Shown here: piece by piece, positions 48,520-57,936 of the stretch | Layout: the number at the start of each line of letters is the position of its first letter | Position numbering within the stretch: the first letter of the stretch is position 1 | Assembly: GCF_000758605.1 (NCBI RefSeq) | Contig: NZ_CP009282.1 | Coordinates: 4,340,001-4,404,000 of the forward strand | Origin: Paenibacillus sp. FSL R5-0912 | Lineage (GTDB): Bacteria > Bacillota > Bacilli > Paenibacillales > Paenibacillaceae | Reading direction: 5' to 3' | DNA length: 64,000 bases | Notes under the pieces: model-generated | What the model saw: only the letters and a program-made list of their open reading frames with translations | What the model was told of the DNA's origin: nothing | Database searches by the model: none | Made by a program: the position numbers and the translations under genes

Positions 48520-50268
48520 TTGTTCTCCGTTCTCCGCGATCTCGGCTGGTTCTTCCGCCGGGAAAAAAGGCGCTATGCTATAGGCCTTATACTCCTAATT
48601 GTGGTAGGTGTGCTTGAATTGCTGCCTCCGCGTCTCCTCGGTAACGCCATCGACGATATTGTCAGCGGCGCCATTACTGCAGGTTCACTGATGAAATATA
48701 TTGGCATGATCGTGCTCATGCTGCTAATTATTTACTGGATCACCTACATATGGATGCACAAGCTGTTCGGAGGTTCAAACCTGGTGGAGCGCCTGCTGCG
48801 CTCGCGTTTCATGAATCATCTCATGACGATGACACCGGCTTTCTTCGAGCGCAACCGCACCGGTGATCTGATGGCCCGTGCCACCAATGATATCCGTGCG
48901 GTATCAGCTACCGTAGGCTTTGGTATGCTGACCCTCGTCGATTCGACAGTCTATCTGACAGTAGTGTTGTTCGCCATGGGGTTCCTGGTCAGCTGGAAGC
49001 TGACACTTGCCGCAGTTATCCCGCTTCCGCTGATCGCGATAGCTATGGTCTTCTACGGCAAAGCCATTCACGACCGCTACAGTCTGGCGCAGGATGCTTT
49101 CGGTGACATGAACGATCAGGTGCTCGAATCCGTATCCGGTATCCGCGTTATCCGTGCCTATGTGCAGGAACGCCAGGATGAGAAGCGTTTCTCTGATATC
49201 ACCGAAGATGTGTACCGCAAGAATATGGCCGTAGCCCGGGTCGATGCTTTCTTCGAGCCGACTATCCGCTTTTGCGTTGGCCTCAGTTATATTATTGCAC
49301 TGACCTACGGAATCAATCTGGTCTTCCGCAATCAGATCACACTTGGAGATCTTGTCTCCTTCAATATGTATCTCGGCATGATTGTCTGGCCGATGTTCGC
49401 CATCGGCGAGCTGATTAACATTATGCAGCGCGGCGGCGCCTCGCTGGAGCGGATCGATGAGACACTGCATGCCAAACCTGATGTGCAGGATGTCCCTCAC
49501 CCAACACCCGTAGAACATCCGTCATCTATTGAACTGAAGGATGTGACCTTCCGTTATCCGACCTCAACCATCGACAACCTGAGCGGAGTCAGCCTTTCCT
49601 TGTCGCAGGGCCAGACACTCGGTGTGGTTGGACGGACCGGCAGCGGCAAATCGACTCTGCTGAAACAGCTGCTGCATGAATATCCGACCGGCCAGGGTGA
49701 GATATTGATCTCAGGTGTTCCGATCGGGCAGATTGCCCTGGATCAGCTGCACAGCTGGATGGGCTATGTGCCGCAGGAGCAGATTCTGTTCTCCAAATCG
49801 GTACGCGAGAACATACAGTTCGGCCATTCGGGAGCCAGCGATGAGCTCATTATGCAGGCTATAACGGCTGCAGCATTCCAAAATGACCTCGGCACCTTGT
49901 CCGACGGGCTCGACACGATGGTTGGCGAACGCGGTGTTTCCCTGTCCGGAGGACAGAAGCAACGGGTCTCAATCTCCAGAGCCTTCATCTCTAATCCGGA
50001 TATTCTGATTCTCGATGATGCACTGTCTGCTGTTGACGCGCGGACAGAAGCCAAGATCATCGAGAACATCCGTGAAGAGCGCAGCGGTAAAACCACGCTC
50101 ATCTCCACCCACCGCCTCTCGGCTATTGAACACGCCGATCTGATCGTGGTGCTTGACGGAGGACATATTACGGAACGGGGTACCCACCAGGAGCTGCTTG
50201 AATTGAACGGCTGGTACCGTGAGCAGTTCGACCGTCAGCAGGTTGAGAATAACCTGACGAATGAATAA
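48520..50268 (+). CDS. BmrC/YheI-like subunit of a heterodimeric multidrug ABC exporter
   Basis: The TTG at 48520 is chosen because GGAAGGGA precedes it; an open frame to 48382 runs through the attenuator. The 582-residue half-transporter has an exporter domain (about 1-325) and an ATPase domain (about 345-575: Walker A GRTGSGKSTL, signature LSGGQKQRVSISR, Walker B-like ILILDDALSAVD with Asp in place of the catalytic Glu, switch STHRLSA). The Asp change marks the degenerate site of heterodimeric exporters, as in BmrC. Its partner is the next gene, 58 bp downstream. Confidence 0.93.
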   Translation: MFSVLRDLGWFFRREKRRYAIGLILLIVVGVLELLPPRLLGNAIDDIVSGAITAGSLMKYIGMIVLMLLIIYWITYIWMHKLFGGSNLVERLLRSRFMNHLMTMTPAFFERNRTGDLMARATNDIRAVSATVGFGMLTLVDSTVYLTVVLFAMGFLVSWKLTLAAVIPLPLIAIAMVFYGKAIHDRYSLAQDAFGDMNDQVLESVSGIRVIRAYVQERQDEKRFSDITEDVYRKNMAVARVDAFFEPTIRFCVGLSYIIALTYGINLVFRNQITLGDLVSFNMYLGMIVWPMFAIGELINIMQRGGASLERIDETLHAKPDVQDVPHPTPVEHPSSIELKDVTFRYPTSTIDNLSGVSLSLSQGQTLGVVGRTGSGKSTLLKQLLHEYPTGQGEILISGVPIGQIALDQLHSWMGYVPQEQILFSKSVRENIQFGHSGASDELIMQAITAAAFQNDLGTLSDGLDTMVGERGVSLSGGQKQRVSISRAFISNPDILILDDALSAVDARTEAKIIENIREERSGKTTLISTHRLSAIEHADLIVVLDGGHITERGTHQELLELNGWYREQFDRQQVENNLTNE

Positions 50269-50335
50269 CCCAAAAAATACGTTTTCACGTGCATCATATC
50301 CATTCTAATGTTCTGAAATATAGGAGGTGTCACCG

Positions 50336-52432
50336 TTGACACAGAGTACAGGCAAACGTCTGCTGCAGTACGCACTGACTGCCAAAAAAACATTCATAGC
50401 AGCCCTTCTGCTCCTCACCATCGGGGTAGCGGCTGAACTGGCGGGGCCTTTCATCGCCAAGAGTATGATTGACAATCACCTGCTCGCGATTGAGCAGCCT
50501 TATTTCGTGACTGCTTCGCCTGAAGATGCTGCTGAATATAACAACAACTATTACAAGCGCGGTGACCGGTTTGCCGCAGATGAAGTCAAAGGCCAGGAAA
50601 TCCGCCTGCTTCAGGCTGGCAGAAGCTTCTATTTCATTAATGAAGCTGTAGCCCAGACTGAAGGCGAGCGGAGCTTCTCGGACGGGAACCTGCGTATCCA
50701 ATATGGCGATCAGGCGACGATCTATCCGGCCGTCAGGCTGTCGGCTGATGACCTGTTTTCATTCTACAAACCAGAGTTCCCCGGGATTTATAAACTAGTC
50801 GCTCTATACGCCATGTTCCTCGTCATCTCCATAATTGCGGAGTTCGGCAAAACCTACTGGCTGCAATCGTCAGCCAATCAGGTCATCCGCAAGCTGCGGA
50901 CGGATGTGTATGCCCATATCCAGCGCCTCCCGGTGCATTTCTTCGATAATCTGCCTGCAGGCAAGGTGGTGTCCCGGGTCACCAATGATACGGAAGCGGT
51001 CAAAGATCTGTTCATTGCTGTATTGTCCAACTTCGCAACAGGGATTATTAATATTACGGGTGTATATGTCGCCCTCTTCCTATTGGACGTGAAGCTGGGG
51101 CTAGTCAGCTTGTTCATCGTGCCGATTATCATTGTCTGGATTGTGCTCTACCGCAAAATTGCAACGAAATACAATACGATCATCCGCTCACGCCTTAGTG
51201 AGATCAATGCCATTATCAATGAATCCATTCAAGGAATGTCCATTATCCGGATCTTCCGCCGTCAGAAGCAGAGTAGTAGCGAATTTGAACAGCTGAATGA
51301 TGACTATCTGAAATACCAGAACAAAATGCTTAACCTGAATGCCTTCACGTCTCACAACCTGGTGAACTCCCTGCGCAGTCTCTCCTTCGTGCTCGTGCTG
51401 TGGTATTTCGGCTTCGGCAGTCTCGACGGTTCAACCTTCGTATCCCTGGGCGTTCTTTACGCTTTCGTTGACGTACTGGGACGGATGTTCCAGCCGATTA
51501 CAGGAATGGTCAACCAGCTGGCGAACCTCGACAGCTCGATGGTATCCGCAGGGCGCGTCTTCACGCTGATGGATGAGCCTGGTGAGCCGGTAACCGACGG
51601 TTCGATGCCGCGTTATAAAGGTGATGTGGTCTTCAAGGATGTATCCTTCGCCTACAAAAAAGACTTCGTCCTGCGTGATATCTCCTTCGAAGCGCGTCCG
51701 GGCGAGACTGTCGCTCTGGTCGGTCATACCGGCTCGGGCAAAAGCTCGATCATCAATCTGCTGTTCCGCTTCTATGATCCGCAAGCCGGAAGTATCACTA
51801 TTGACGGCCAGGAGGTCAAGGATCTGCCGAAACAGTGGCTGCGCAGCCATATGGGCATTGTGCTGCAGGACCCTTACCTCTTCACCGGAACGATTGCCTC
51901 GAATGTCAGTCTCGGGGATGAACGCATCAGCCGGGAACGTGTAGAGCGTGCCTTGCGTGAAGTAGGGGCTGACAAATTGCTGTCCCATCTGCCGCAAGGC
52001 TTCGACGAACCGGTAATTGAGAAAGGCAGCACATTATCCGCTGGCCAGCGGCAGCTGATCTCCTTCGCCAGAGCGTTGTCGTTCGATCCTGCGATTCTGA
52101 TTCTGGATGAAGCGACCTCCAACATCGATACCGAAACGGAGAGTATCATCCAGCAGGCGCTGGAGGTGTTGAAGAAGGGCCGGACCACATTCATCATTGC
52201 CCACCGGCTGTCCACCATCCGCAGCGCAGACCAGATTCTGGTGCTGCACCGGGGCGAGATTGTTGAACGGGGCAGCCATGATGAGCTGATGGCGCTGGGC
52301 GGACGTTACTTCCGCATGTATCAGCTTCAGCTGGGTGCCGGTGCCGGTAACGGTACGGATGCACCAGCCCCAGACCCTGTCTCCTCTTCCACTTCCGCTG
52401 CCGGACTGCGTCCGTCACTGGAGCAGATTTAA
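50336..52432 (+). CDS. BmrD/YheH-like subunit of a heterodimeric multidrug ABC exporter
   Basis: The TTG at 50336, 8 bases after AGGAGG, is preferred to the GTG at 50327. The 698-residue subunit has an extended segment (about 45-140, with NNNYYKRGDRFAADEV) between the first and second membrane helices, as in YheH, then the exporter domain (to about 410) and a full ATPase domain (Walker A GHTGSGKSSI, signature LSAGQRQLISFAR, Walker B ILILDEATSNID with catalytic Glu, switch AHRLST). It provides the active ATP site of the heterodimer. A Pro/Ser-rich tail ends the protein. Confidence 0.94.
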   Translation: MTQSTGKRLLQYALTAKKTFIAALLLLTIGVAAELAGPFIAKSMIDNHLLAIEQPYFVTASPEDAAEYNNNYYKRGDRFAADEVKGQEIRLLQAGRSFYFINEAVAQTEGERSFSDGNLRIQYGDQATIYPAVRLSADDLFSFYKPEFPGIYKLVALYAMFLVISIIAEFGKTYWLQSSANQVIRKLRTDVYAHIQRLPVHFFDNLPAGKVVSRVTNDTEAVKDLFIAVLSNFATGIINITGVYVALFLLDVKLGLVSLFIVPIIIVWIVLYRKIATKYNTIIRSRLSEINAIINESIQGMSIIRIFRRQKQSSSEFEQLNDDYLKYQNKMLNLNAFTSHNLVNSLRSLSFVLVLWYFGFGSLDGSTFVSLGVLYAFVDVLGRMFQPITGMVNQLANLDSSMVSAGRVFTLMDEPGEPVTDGSMPRYKGDVVFKDVSFAYKKDFVLRDISFEARPGETVALVGHTGSGKSSIINLLFRFYDPQAGSITIDGQEVKDLPKQWLRSHMGIVLQDPYLFTGTIASNVSLGDERISRERVERALREVGADKLLSHLPQGFDEPVIEKGSTLSAGQRQLISFARALSFDPAILILDEATSNIDTETESIIQQALEVLKKGRTTFIIAHRLSTIRSADQILVLHRGEIVERGSHDELMALGGRYFRMYQLQLGAGAGNGTDAPAPDPVSSSTSAAGLRPSLEQI

Positions 52433-52468
52433 TCTTTGAGGTTCAGCCATCCTCTCTGCTGATTAACA

Positions 52469-52507
52469 AGCCCCCCTGATGCTGTAGAAGCTTCAGGGGG
52501 GCTCTTT
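52469..52507 (+). terminator. Terminator of the bmrCD-like operon
   Basis: AGCCCCCCTGA (52469-52479) pairs perfectly with TCAGGGGGGCT (52493-52503), then CTTTC. Confidence 0.85.
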
Positions 52508-52571
52508 CACTTGAGTTCAGAACATTTGTTCCGTATAATGGAAAGCAATACATAGGGATGGGGTGAAGGAC

Positions 52572-53831
52572 TTGATAACCTATAGTCTGAGCAAGCGGCA
52601 AGCCCGGCTGTTCCTGCTGCGTCACCAGCGGCTGGTCACGGGAGGACTGAAGGAGGGTAAGATGAGCATCCACGAATTCGTCCGCCACGTGGGCTGTATT
52701 CAATATGATCCGCTGAGTATAGCCGGACATAATCATGAGCTTGTGCTGCAGGCCAGACTCCCGGGATTCCGGCCGGAAATGGCCACGGAGCTGCTCTATA
52801 AGGACAGGCTGCTGATTGACGGCTGGGACAAGAATATGTCGATCTACTGCACAGAGGACTGGCCTTATTTCCAGCGGCGCAGAGAAGCCGCCGCCAGGCA
52901 TCAGGACAATGAAGCCATGGCTGCCATGGTCACCCATGTCCGTGAAGAACTGAACTCACGGGGTCCGCTCTCTTCGCTTGATCTGGAGAGCAAAGAGAAG
53001 ATCGACTGGTCTTGGGCTCCGGCGAGACTATCCAGGGCAGCAATGGAGAGCATGTATTTCTGGGGAGAGCTCTCCATACACCACCGGGTGCATACCCGCC
53101 GTTATTATGATTTTACGGCTAAGCTGCTACCGGCCGGACTGCTCAGCACAAGCGACCCGAATGTAACCATGGAGCAGCACCATGATTGGTATGTACTGCG
53201 ACGGATCGGCAGCATCGGGCTGCAATGGAACAAATCCGGGGACGGCTGGCTCGGAATCTCCGGCCTGAAGAGCAAGGAGCGGACAGCAGCCGTGCAGCGA
53301 CTGCTGCTAAGCGATAAGCTCCGCGAGGTACGGGTCGAGGGCATCAAGCTCCCGCTGTACATGCGGACATCCGATGCCCCGGAGCTGGAAGCGGTACTGC
53401 GGCTGGATGACGCCGCTGTTACGGACGCTGACACACAGGAACTTACGTTTGCAGCGGCGCTGGCTCCGCTCGACAACCTGCTGTGGGATAGAGAGCTGAT
53501 CCGCCAGCTGTTCGGCTTCCATTACCGCTGGGAGGTATACAAGCCTGTGCTTGAGCGGGAGTACGGTTATTACGTACTTCCCCTGCTATATGGCGACCGC
53601 TTTATCGCCCGGCTTGAACCGGTGATGAATAAGAAGAGCGGAATTCTTACCATTGTCCGCTGGTGGTGGGAAACCGGAGAATCGCTTGTTCCGGACATGC
53701 TTCCCGCGCTCGTCAAGGCTCTTACTTCACTTGCCCGTTCAACCGGAGCGTCCGGTATCCAGTTTGCGCCGGAAACTGTCCAATCCTGCGGGCTGCAGGA
53801 ACTGGAATCCGTGCTGTCCTCTCCACAATAA
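52572..53831 (+). CDS. YcaQ/AlkX-like winged-helix DNA glycosylase
   Basis: The TTG at 52572 has GGGGTGAAGG just upstream; a GTG at 52563 is the alternative. The ~419-residue protein has the winged-helix array of the YcaQ family (DUF1006, HTH_42), DNA glycosylases that unhook interstrand cross-links. Conserved parts: GCIQYDPLSIAGHNHELVLQARL (about 44-66), WDKNMSIYCTEDWPYF, then AALAPLDNLLWDRELIRQLFGF (about 297-318) and DRFIARLEPVMNKK (about 346-359). A repair role is inferred from the family. It is a single gene. Confidence 0.88.
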   Translation: MITYSLSKRQARLFLLRHQRLVTGGLKEGKMSIHEFVRHVGCIQYDPLSIAGHNHELVLQARLPGFRPEMATELLYKDRLLIDGWDKNMSIYCTEDWPYFQRRREAAARHQDNEAMAAMVTHVREELNSRGPLSSLDLESKEKIDWSWAPARLSRAAMESMYFWGELSIHHRVHTRRYYDFTAKLLPAGLLSTSDPNVTMEQHHDWYVLRRIGSIGLQWNKSGDGWLGISGLKSKERTAAVQRLLLSDKLREVRVEGIKLPLYMRTSDAPELEAVLRLDDAAVTDADTQELTFAAALAPLDNLLWDRELIRQLFGFHYRWEVYKPVLEREYGYYVLPLLYGDRFIARLEPVMNKKSGILTIVRWWWETGESLVPDMLPALVKALTSLARSTGASGIQFAPETVQSCGLQELESVLSSPQ

Positions 53832-53842
53832 CCGCACAACGT

Positions 53843-53895
53843 AAAGAGACTCCTCTTATCCGCAGTGTTTTTCTGCGTAAAGAGTGAGTCTCTTT
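53843..53895. terminator. Bidirectional terminator
   Basis: AAAGAGACTC (53843-53852) pairs with GAGTCTCTTT (53886-53895), with an inner CGCAG/CTGCG stem. Confidence 0.85.
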
Positions 53896-53917
53896 GGTAT
53901 GAACTGATAGGATGGCG

Positions 53918-54382
53918 TTACTTGATATGCTCTTCTTCAAGACCCAGCTTGCTGTACATTTCTGTACAATAGCCCTGCAGCTTAATCTCCAGTCTGCTTG
54001 CCTTGTTCTTAAACCGTTTCAATTCGCGGATCATATGGGCCCGTCCCGCCGGAGTGAACGTCTCCTGAATCCGTTCCTTGAAATAATCATGGACAATGTG
54101 GTTGCGTTCTTTCCATACTGCCTGCAGCTGACTCGTTTCTTCCTCCGAGAATGGAAAGTGATGCTGGATTTCTTTGATGAGTTGGCCGAGTGAATTGCTA
54201 AGCTTGCGTTGATACAATTCTGATATCTCTGCATCGGTTGGCGTTTTGCCCTGTGACAGCTTGGTCAGCAGCAGCAGATTGGTCAATTGCTGCTCCAGCG
54301 CCTGGCAATAATAAACGGCCAGCCCAAAATAAGCAAATAGCTCTTTGGATTGTTCACTCTCCGGTACATGTGTATCCTTCAT
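53918..54382 (-). CDS. HEPN-motif helical protein
   Basis: The 154-residue protein is all-helical: FAYFGLAVYYCQALEQQLTNLLLL, a variable middle, then AVWKERNHIVHDYFKERIQ (about 85-103). RNHIVH fits the R-x4-H motif of HEPN domains, which in many toxins are RNases. No nucleotidyltransferase or other antitoxin gene is next to it, so it may be a solitary HEPN protein of a defence or housekeeping kind. AGGAAAG precedes the ATG. Confidence 0.7.
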   Translation of the reverse strand: MKDTHVPESEQSKELFAYFGLAVYYCQALEQQLTNLLLLTKLSQGKTPTDAEISELYQRKLSNSLGQLIKEIQHHFPFSEEETSQLQAVWKERNHIVHDYFKERIQETFTPAGRAHMIRELKRFKNKASRLEIKLQGYCTEMYSKLGLEEEHIK

Positions 54383-54416
54383 CTTTCCTCCCGTTCTTGA
54401 TCTGGTTATTTGTGGC

Positions 54417-55127
54417 TCATGTTATTTTGTTATAGTCCATGCGGCCGGAGCGGTAAATGTAGAATCCGGTCAGCAATATTATGTATACCAGCGCGTGGGC
54501 ATAGGCGCGAAGCAGGGTTGACACCGGCAGCGTATCCGCATTCATCATTGCATCCATCACCGGAAATACGGGCGGCAGCAGCACCGGAACAACAGGTCCG
54601 GGCACCAGCTCAGCAACCTTGCTGGCGCTGATGGACAGAATGATTGTGATGAGCATCAAGCCGGCGGCGTAGCTGGTTCTGGACACCCACGAGGACTGCA
54701 GGTACAGGGAGACTACAATACCCAACATACCAAGTAGAGCATGTCCCGTAAAAGCAAGCAGGATCCGGTCCAGTCCGGCCGGTTCATTGAAACTCCCGGT
54801 CACCACCGGATAGATGACAATGAAGAGATCCAGCAGTAAGGTGAGCAGGCCCAATGTAAGAATACCGCCGATACTGTAACGGCGGGCACTGCGGAGCTGG
54901 ACGATAACCACCTGTTTCTGTACCGCATGCTCATGATTCAGAAAGCTTAACCCCAGCCAGCAGCAGGCTACAAATAGAAAGACTGCCGTAGCCGAGTAGC
55001 TGTTCATTACAGGATTAGGCTTATAGGAATACAAGATTAACACAGTTATAATAATGCCGGCAATTGGACCGAAATACCGCTGGGAGATACTGTAGCTGCG
55101 CAAAAAATATCTGATGAGAGCCTTCAC
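54417..55127 (-). CDS. ABC-2-like membrane subunit
   Basis: The GTG at 55127 overlaps the ATPase stop by 4 bp (GTGA); the 236-residue product has six membrane helices (about 14-36, 44-66, 78-100, 118-140, 146-167, 210-230). It has no recognised family beyond ABC-2 exporter-like topology. It is co-translated with the ATPase gene upstream, making a two-gene exporter unit of unknown substrate. The gene pair is separate from the ArsR-linked ABC operon at 59.7-62.4 kb. Confidence 0.8.
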   Translation of the reverse strand: MKALIRYFLRSYSISQRYFGPIAGIIITVLILYSYKPNPVMNSYSATAVFLFVACCWLGLSFLNHEHAVQKQVVIVQLRSARRYSIGGILTLGLLTLLLDLFIVIYPVVTGSFNEPAGLDRILLAFTGHALLGMLGIVVSLYLQSSWVSRTSYAAGLMLITIILSISASKVAELVPGPVVPVLLPPVFPVMDAMMNADTLPVSTLLRAYAHALVYIILLTGFYIYRSGRMDYNKIT

Positions 55128-56089
55128 CCGCATCCACTCCCGTTCTCTTCCTTCGGGTCCATCCACTCTGTTATACCGCTTAAGCCCCCAAGACGTTCAA
55201 CCGAAACAATTGAACCGCCTGCTGCAAGAATCTGTTGCAGGCAAGTATCTGCCATCTTCTGGTCTACAGTCAATCCTGTACAGGCTGCACCTGCAGAATC
55301 CGGTACTGGGTGCATATGGAGCACTCCAGGCAACGCCTTTACCGCCTGTTGTTCCACTGGCGGAAGGTCTGTGTAGACGATATGTACTGACGGCACCGTC
55401 CGCAGGTTCTCTGCTCCATGGATTGTCCGGATCATCCGCCCTTCCTGCAGCACATACACGGCATCCGCCAGAGCTTGTACGGTCTGAGGCTCGTGCACGG
55501 AGAAGACCAGTGCCGTCCCTTCCGACTTCAGCTCCTGCAGCAGTTCGGTCAGAGTATGATGAGCCGGAAGATCCAGTCCAGACATGGGCTCGTCCAGAAG
55601 CAGAAGCTGCGGACGGATCAGCAGGCTCTGGATCAGATTGACCTTCTGCAGCATGCCCTTGGAGAAGCCTGCCAGGGGGTGGCTGCGGGACGCTCCCAGC
55701 TTAAAGATATCCAGAAGTTCGCTCACCCGCGATACCGCTGCCGCCCGGGAGAGCCCGGCAATACGGCACATGTCGTGCAGATAATCTTCTGCTGTTAATT
55801 TCAGTCCCGGAAACGCTTCGGGCGCATAACCCGTAGTCAGCCCTTGACGGCCGTATGTAAGTTCACCGGAGGACAGCCTCAGCAGTCCCGCGAGAATGGA
55901 GAGCAGAGTACTCTTGCCGGAGCCGTTCCTTCCGATGAGCGCCGTCGCCGTGCCAGGGTGGACAATCATTGATATTTCATGAAGAACCGGGCGGCCTCCA
56001 TACCGCTTGGCTCCCCGGGTGAGTGTAATAAGCGGGCGTGCATCCGGGTCTTCCGGCATATTAATTCTGTCTGTACTCTGAAGGAACAT
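55124..56089 (-). CDS. ABC transporter ATP-binding protein
   Basis: The 321-residue ATPase has Walker A GRNGSGKST (about 53-61), signature FSKGMLQKVNL (about 144-154), Walker B LLLLDEPMSGLD (about 163-174) and switch SVHEP (His). The signature is the ABC-2 exporter variant (SKGM instead of SGGQ). A C-terminal domain of about 90 residues (about 230-321) may be regulatory. AGGAGG is 10 bases before the ATG. It pairs with the membrane gene that overlaps its end. Confidence 0.9.
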   Translation of the reverse strand: MFLQSTDRINMPEDPDARPLITLTRGAKRYGGRPVLHEISMIVHPGTATALIGRNGSGKSTLLSILAGLLRLSSGELTYGRQGLTTGYAPEAFPGLKLTAEDYLHDMCRIAGLSRAAAVSRVSELLDIFKLGASRSHPLAGFSKGMLQKVNLIQSLLIRPQLLLLDEPMSGLDLPAHHTLTELLQELKSEGTALVFSVHEPQTVQALADAVYVLQEGRMIRTIHGAENLRTVPSVHIVYTDLPPVEQQAVKALPGVLHMHPVPDSAGAACTGLTVDQKMADTCLQQILAAGGSIVSVERLGGLSGITEWMDPKEENGSGCG

Positions 56090-56223
56090 TCGTTTATAGC
56101 CTCCTTCAACTTACGCTAGGGCAACGGCCGCACGAAATGGCAGCCAAAGTTCTTTATTTACTACATTCGCCGGAAGCTTCCTTTTCTCCTTTTGGATTTC
56201 GCAGATTACTGAATATCGGATAC

Positions 56224-56266
56224 AAAAAAACCAGACAGGTGCAGAATGATTCCCGCACCTGTCTGG
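56224..56266 (-). terminator. Terminator of the copper-binding gene
   Basis: CCAGACAGGTGC (56231-56242) pairs with GCACCTGTCTGG (56255-56266); T-run on the minus strand. Confidence 0.9.
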
Positions 56267-56303
56267 CCCCTGCTTTTTTATAAGGAAGTGCTTAAAATCT
56301 GTA

Positions 56304-56651
56304 TTATGCGTATACCTCAACAGCTCCGCTTACCAGTCTGCAGGCCATTGCCGCACTGCGGCAGGCATCAATGCATTTCTGGCAGTGTATATGCTCATGT
56401 CTGCTGCTCGTATCCGCACAGCGCTCACAGATATCAGCACATAACCGGAGAATCTCCACCACGAACGGGCTCTGGCGGGTCATTGCCTGGATGGCGAAAG
56501 AACACATATCAGCACATTCGCGGTCAAGCTGGATGGTCTCCCTTAGTGCTGCCAAATCATATTCTTTCAGGCTTGAGACATAGCTATAGTTACAGGCATC
56601 CATACATTTCATACAAGCATCAATGCATTCCTGATATTGAATTCGGGTCAT
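56304..56651 (-). CDS. Four-helix-bundle copper-binding protein (Csp/YhjQ type)
   Basis: This 115-residue protein is one of the Cys-rich four-helix bundles (DUF326) that store Cu(I), with CxxxC-type spacings along the helices: ECIDACMKCMDACNYS (about 8-23), DRECADMCS (about 43-51), LCADICERCADT (about 69-80) and HCQKCIDACRSAAMACR (about 88-104). There is no Tat or Sec signal, so it is the cytosolic kind. GGAGG is close to the ATG. It may guard against copper; nearby CobW points to other metal genes, but they are separate units. Confidence 0.92.
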   Translation of the reverse strand: MTRIQYQECIDACMKCMDACNYSYVSSLKEYDLAALRETIQLDRECADMCSFAIQAMTRQSPFVVEILRLCADICERCADTSSRHEHIHCQKCIDACRSAAMACRLVSGAVEVYA

Positions 56652-56744
56652 AGCCTTAAACCTCCTGCAATTATTATAGGGTATGCCTATGTATTAACCT
56701 GCAAGAAAAGGAACGAACCAATCCCCCGGACTCAGGGGAAGGTA

Positions 56745-57755
56745 TTACAGGCTTCTTTTGACGGCAGCCGGTCTTGCCAGCAGACGTTTCTCCAGCCGCA
56801 GAAGCTCTGTGCGCAGTTCGCTGGAAGAGAAATGTTCACCGATAAATACGGCGACATCAGGTACCTCGCCCTGGGGGGTGATTTTCATGAAATCCGCTTC
56901 CCTGTAAGCATATTGAAACAGAAACCGGCTCGAGGTGTCGTTAAAGGATACAATTCCCTTAGCCCGGTAGACGTCACGCGGCAGTTCCTTAACAAACCGT
57001 TCGAAGGCCTCGCTGTTCACCGGATTCTTGAAATAATGCGTGTATGCCATCACATGATCATGCGAAGCATGCATTTGCCTGGCATCTCCATCATGTTCAC
57101 TATGCTCATTCTCTTCTGTTACACCACGTTCTTCCGAATAAACTCCACCGATATTGCCGAGCAGGGCTTCCGGCTCCAGCTCACAGCGTACAGCGGGCAG
57201 TATCTCTGCATACGCATTCCATTTGCGCAGCACCGCCGAGATCTCTTCAGCTTCCTCTGCACTGATCCGGTCTGTCTTATTCAGAATAAGCACGGAGGCG
57301 CAGCGGATCTGCTCCTGCATAAGGCGGTAGGTAGCCCCCTGCTGGGAACGGTACAGTTCTAACAGATGGGCCGCATCGACGACCGTGATCAGTCCTTTCA
57401 GCTCCACCTGCTGATATAGTGAGGTTTCGGTAACAGCGTCCACAATCTCCAGCGGATTCGCTGCGCCTGTCGCTTCAATGACAACTACATCCGGTGATTC
57501 TTTTTTGACCAGAGTGGTCAGCTCTGTACTTAAATCGCCCCGGCTGGTACAGCAGATACAACCGCCCAGCATCTCTGCCATCGGCACAGACTGCTCTACC
57601 AGCAGACCATCCAGATTAACCTCGCCAAGCTCGTTCATGATTACCGCCGGCCGGAGGCCTTGCGTTTTCCAATGCTCCAGCAGCCGCTGCAGTAATGTAG
57701 TCTTGCCGCTGCCGAGAAATCCCGACAATATGTAAACTGGTAATGTGTGTTCCAA
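56745..57755 (-). CDS. CobW-family GTPase (zinc chaperone type)
   Basis: The TTG at 57755 has GGGGAG 9 bases upstream and begins two residues before the usual LPVYILSGFLGSGKTT start; the longer frame to 57893 overlaps the moaB promoter. The 336-residue COG0523 protein has Walker A GFLGSGKTT, the metal motif GCICC (about 61-65), a base-recognition NKTD (about 160-163), an internal His-rich loop (HSEHDGDARQMHASHDH, about 218-234) and a C-terminal CobW domain. The family delivers zinc or other metals. No Zur box was recognised upstream. Confidence 0.9.
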   Translation of the reverse strand: MEHTLPVYILSGFLGSGKTTLLQRLLEHWKTQGLRPAVIMNELGEVNLDGLLVEQSVPMAEMLGGCICCTSRGDLSTELTTLVKKESPDVVVIEATGAANPLEIVDAVTETSLYQQVELKGLITVVDAAHLLELYRSQQGATYRLMQEQIRCASVLILNKTDRISAEEAEEISAVLRKWNAYAEILPAVRCELEPEALLGNIGGVYSEERGVTEENEHSEHDGDARQMHASHDHVMAYTHYFKNPVNSEAFERFVKELPRDVYRAKGIVSFNDTSSRFLFQYAYREADFMKITPQGEVPDVAVFIGEHFSSSELRTELLRLEKRLLARPAAVKRSL

Positions 57756-57936
57756 GTTCAATCGCTCCCCGCAAAAATCAGTTATGGTAGCGAGTGTACT
57801 ACAACGGACGGCTCTACGCAAGACATCTGCAGCTTCCGGGGTATCCGCCTGCTGCTGCCTGAACTTGTCTTTGCATTCCCCATCCCCTATCATGGGATTA
57901 CAAGCCGTTCATAACACCATTAAGGAGCTGGTTCGC

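Noticed and set aside
53918..54382. HEPN/MNT toxin-antitoxin system
   Set aside because: No nucleotidyltransferase or other partner gene is adjacent, so only a HEPN-motif protein is reported.
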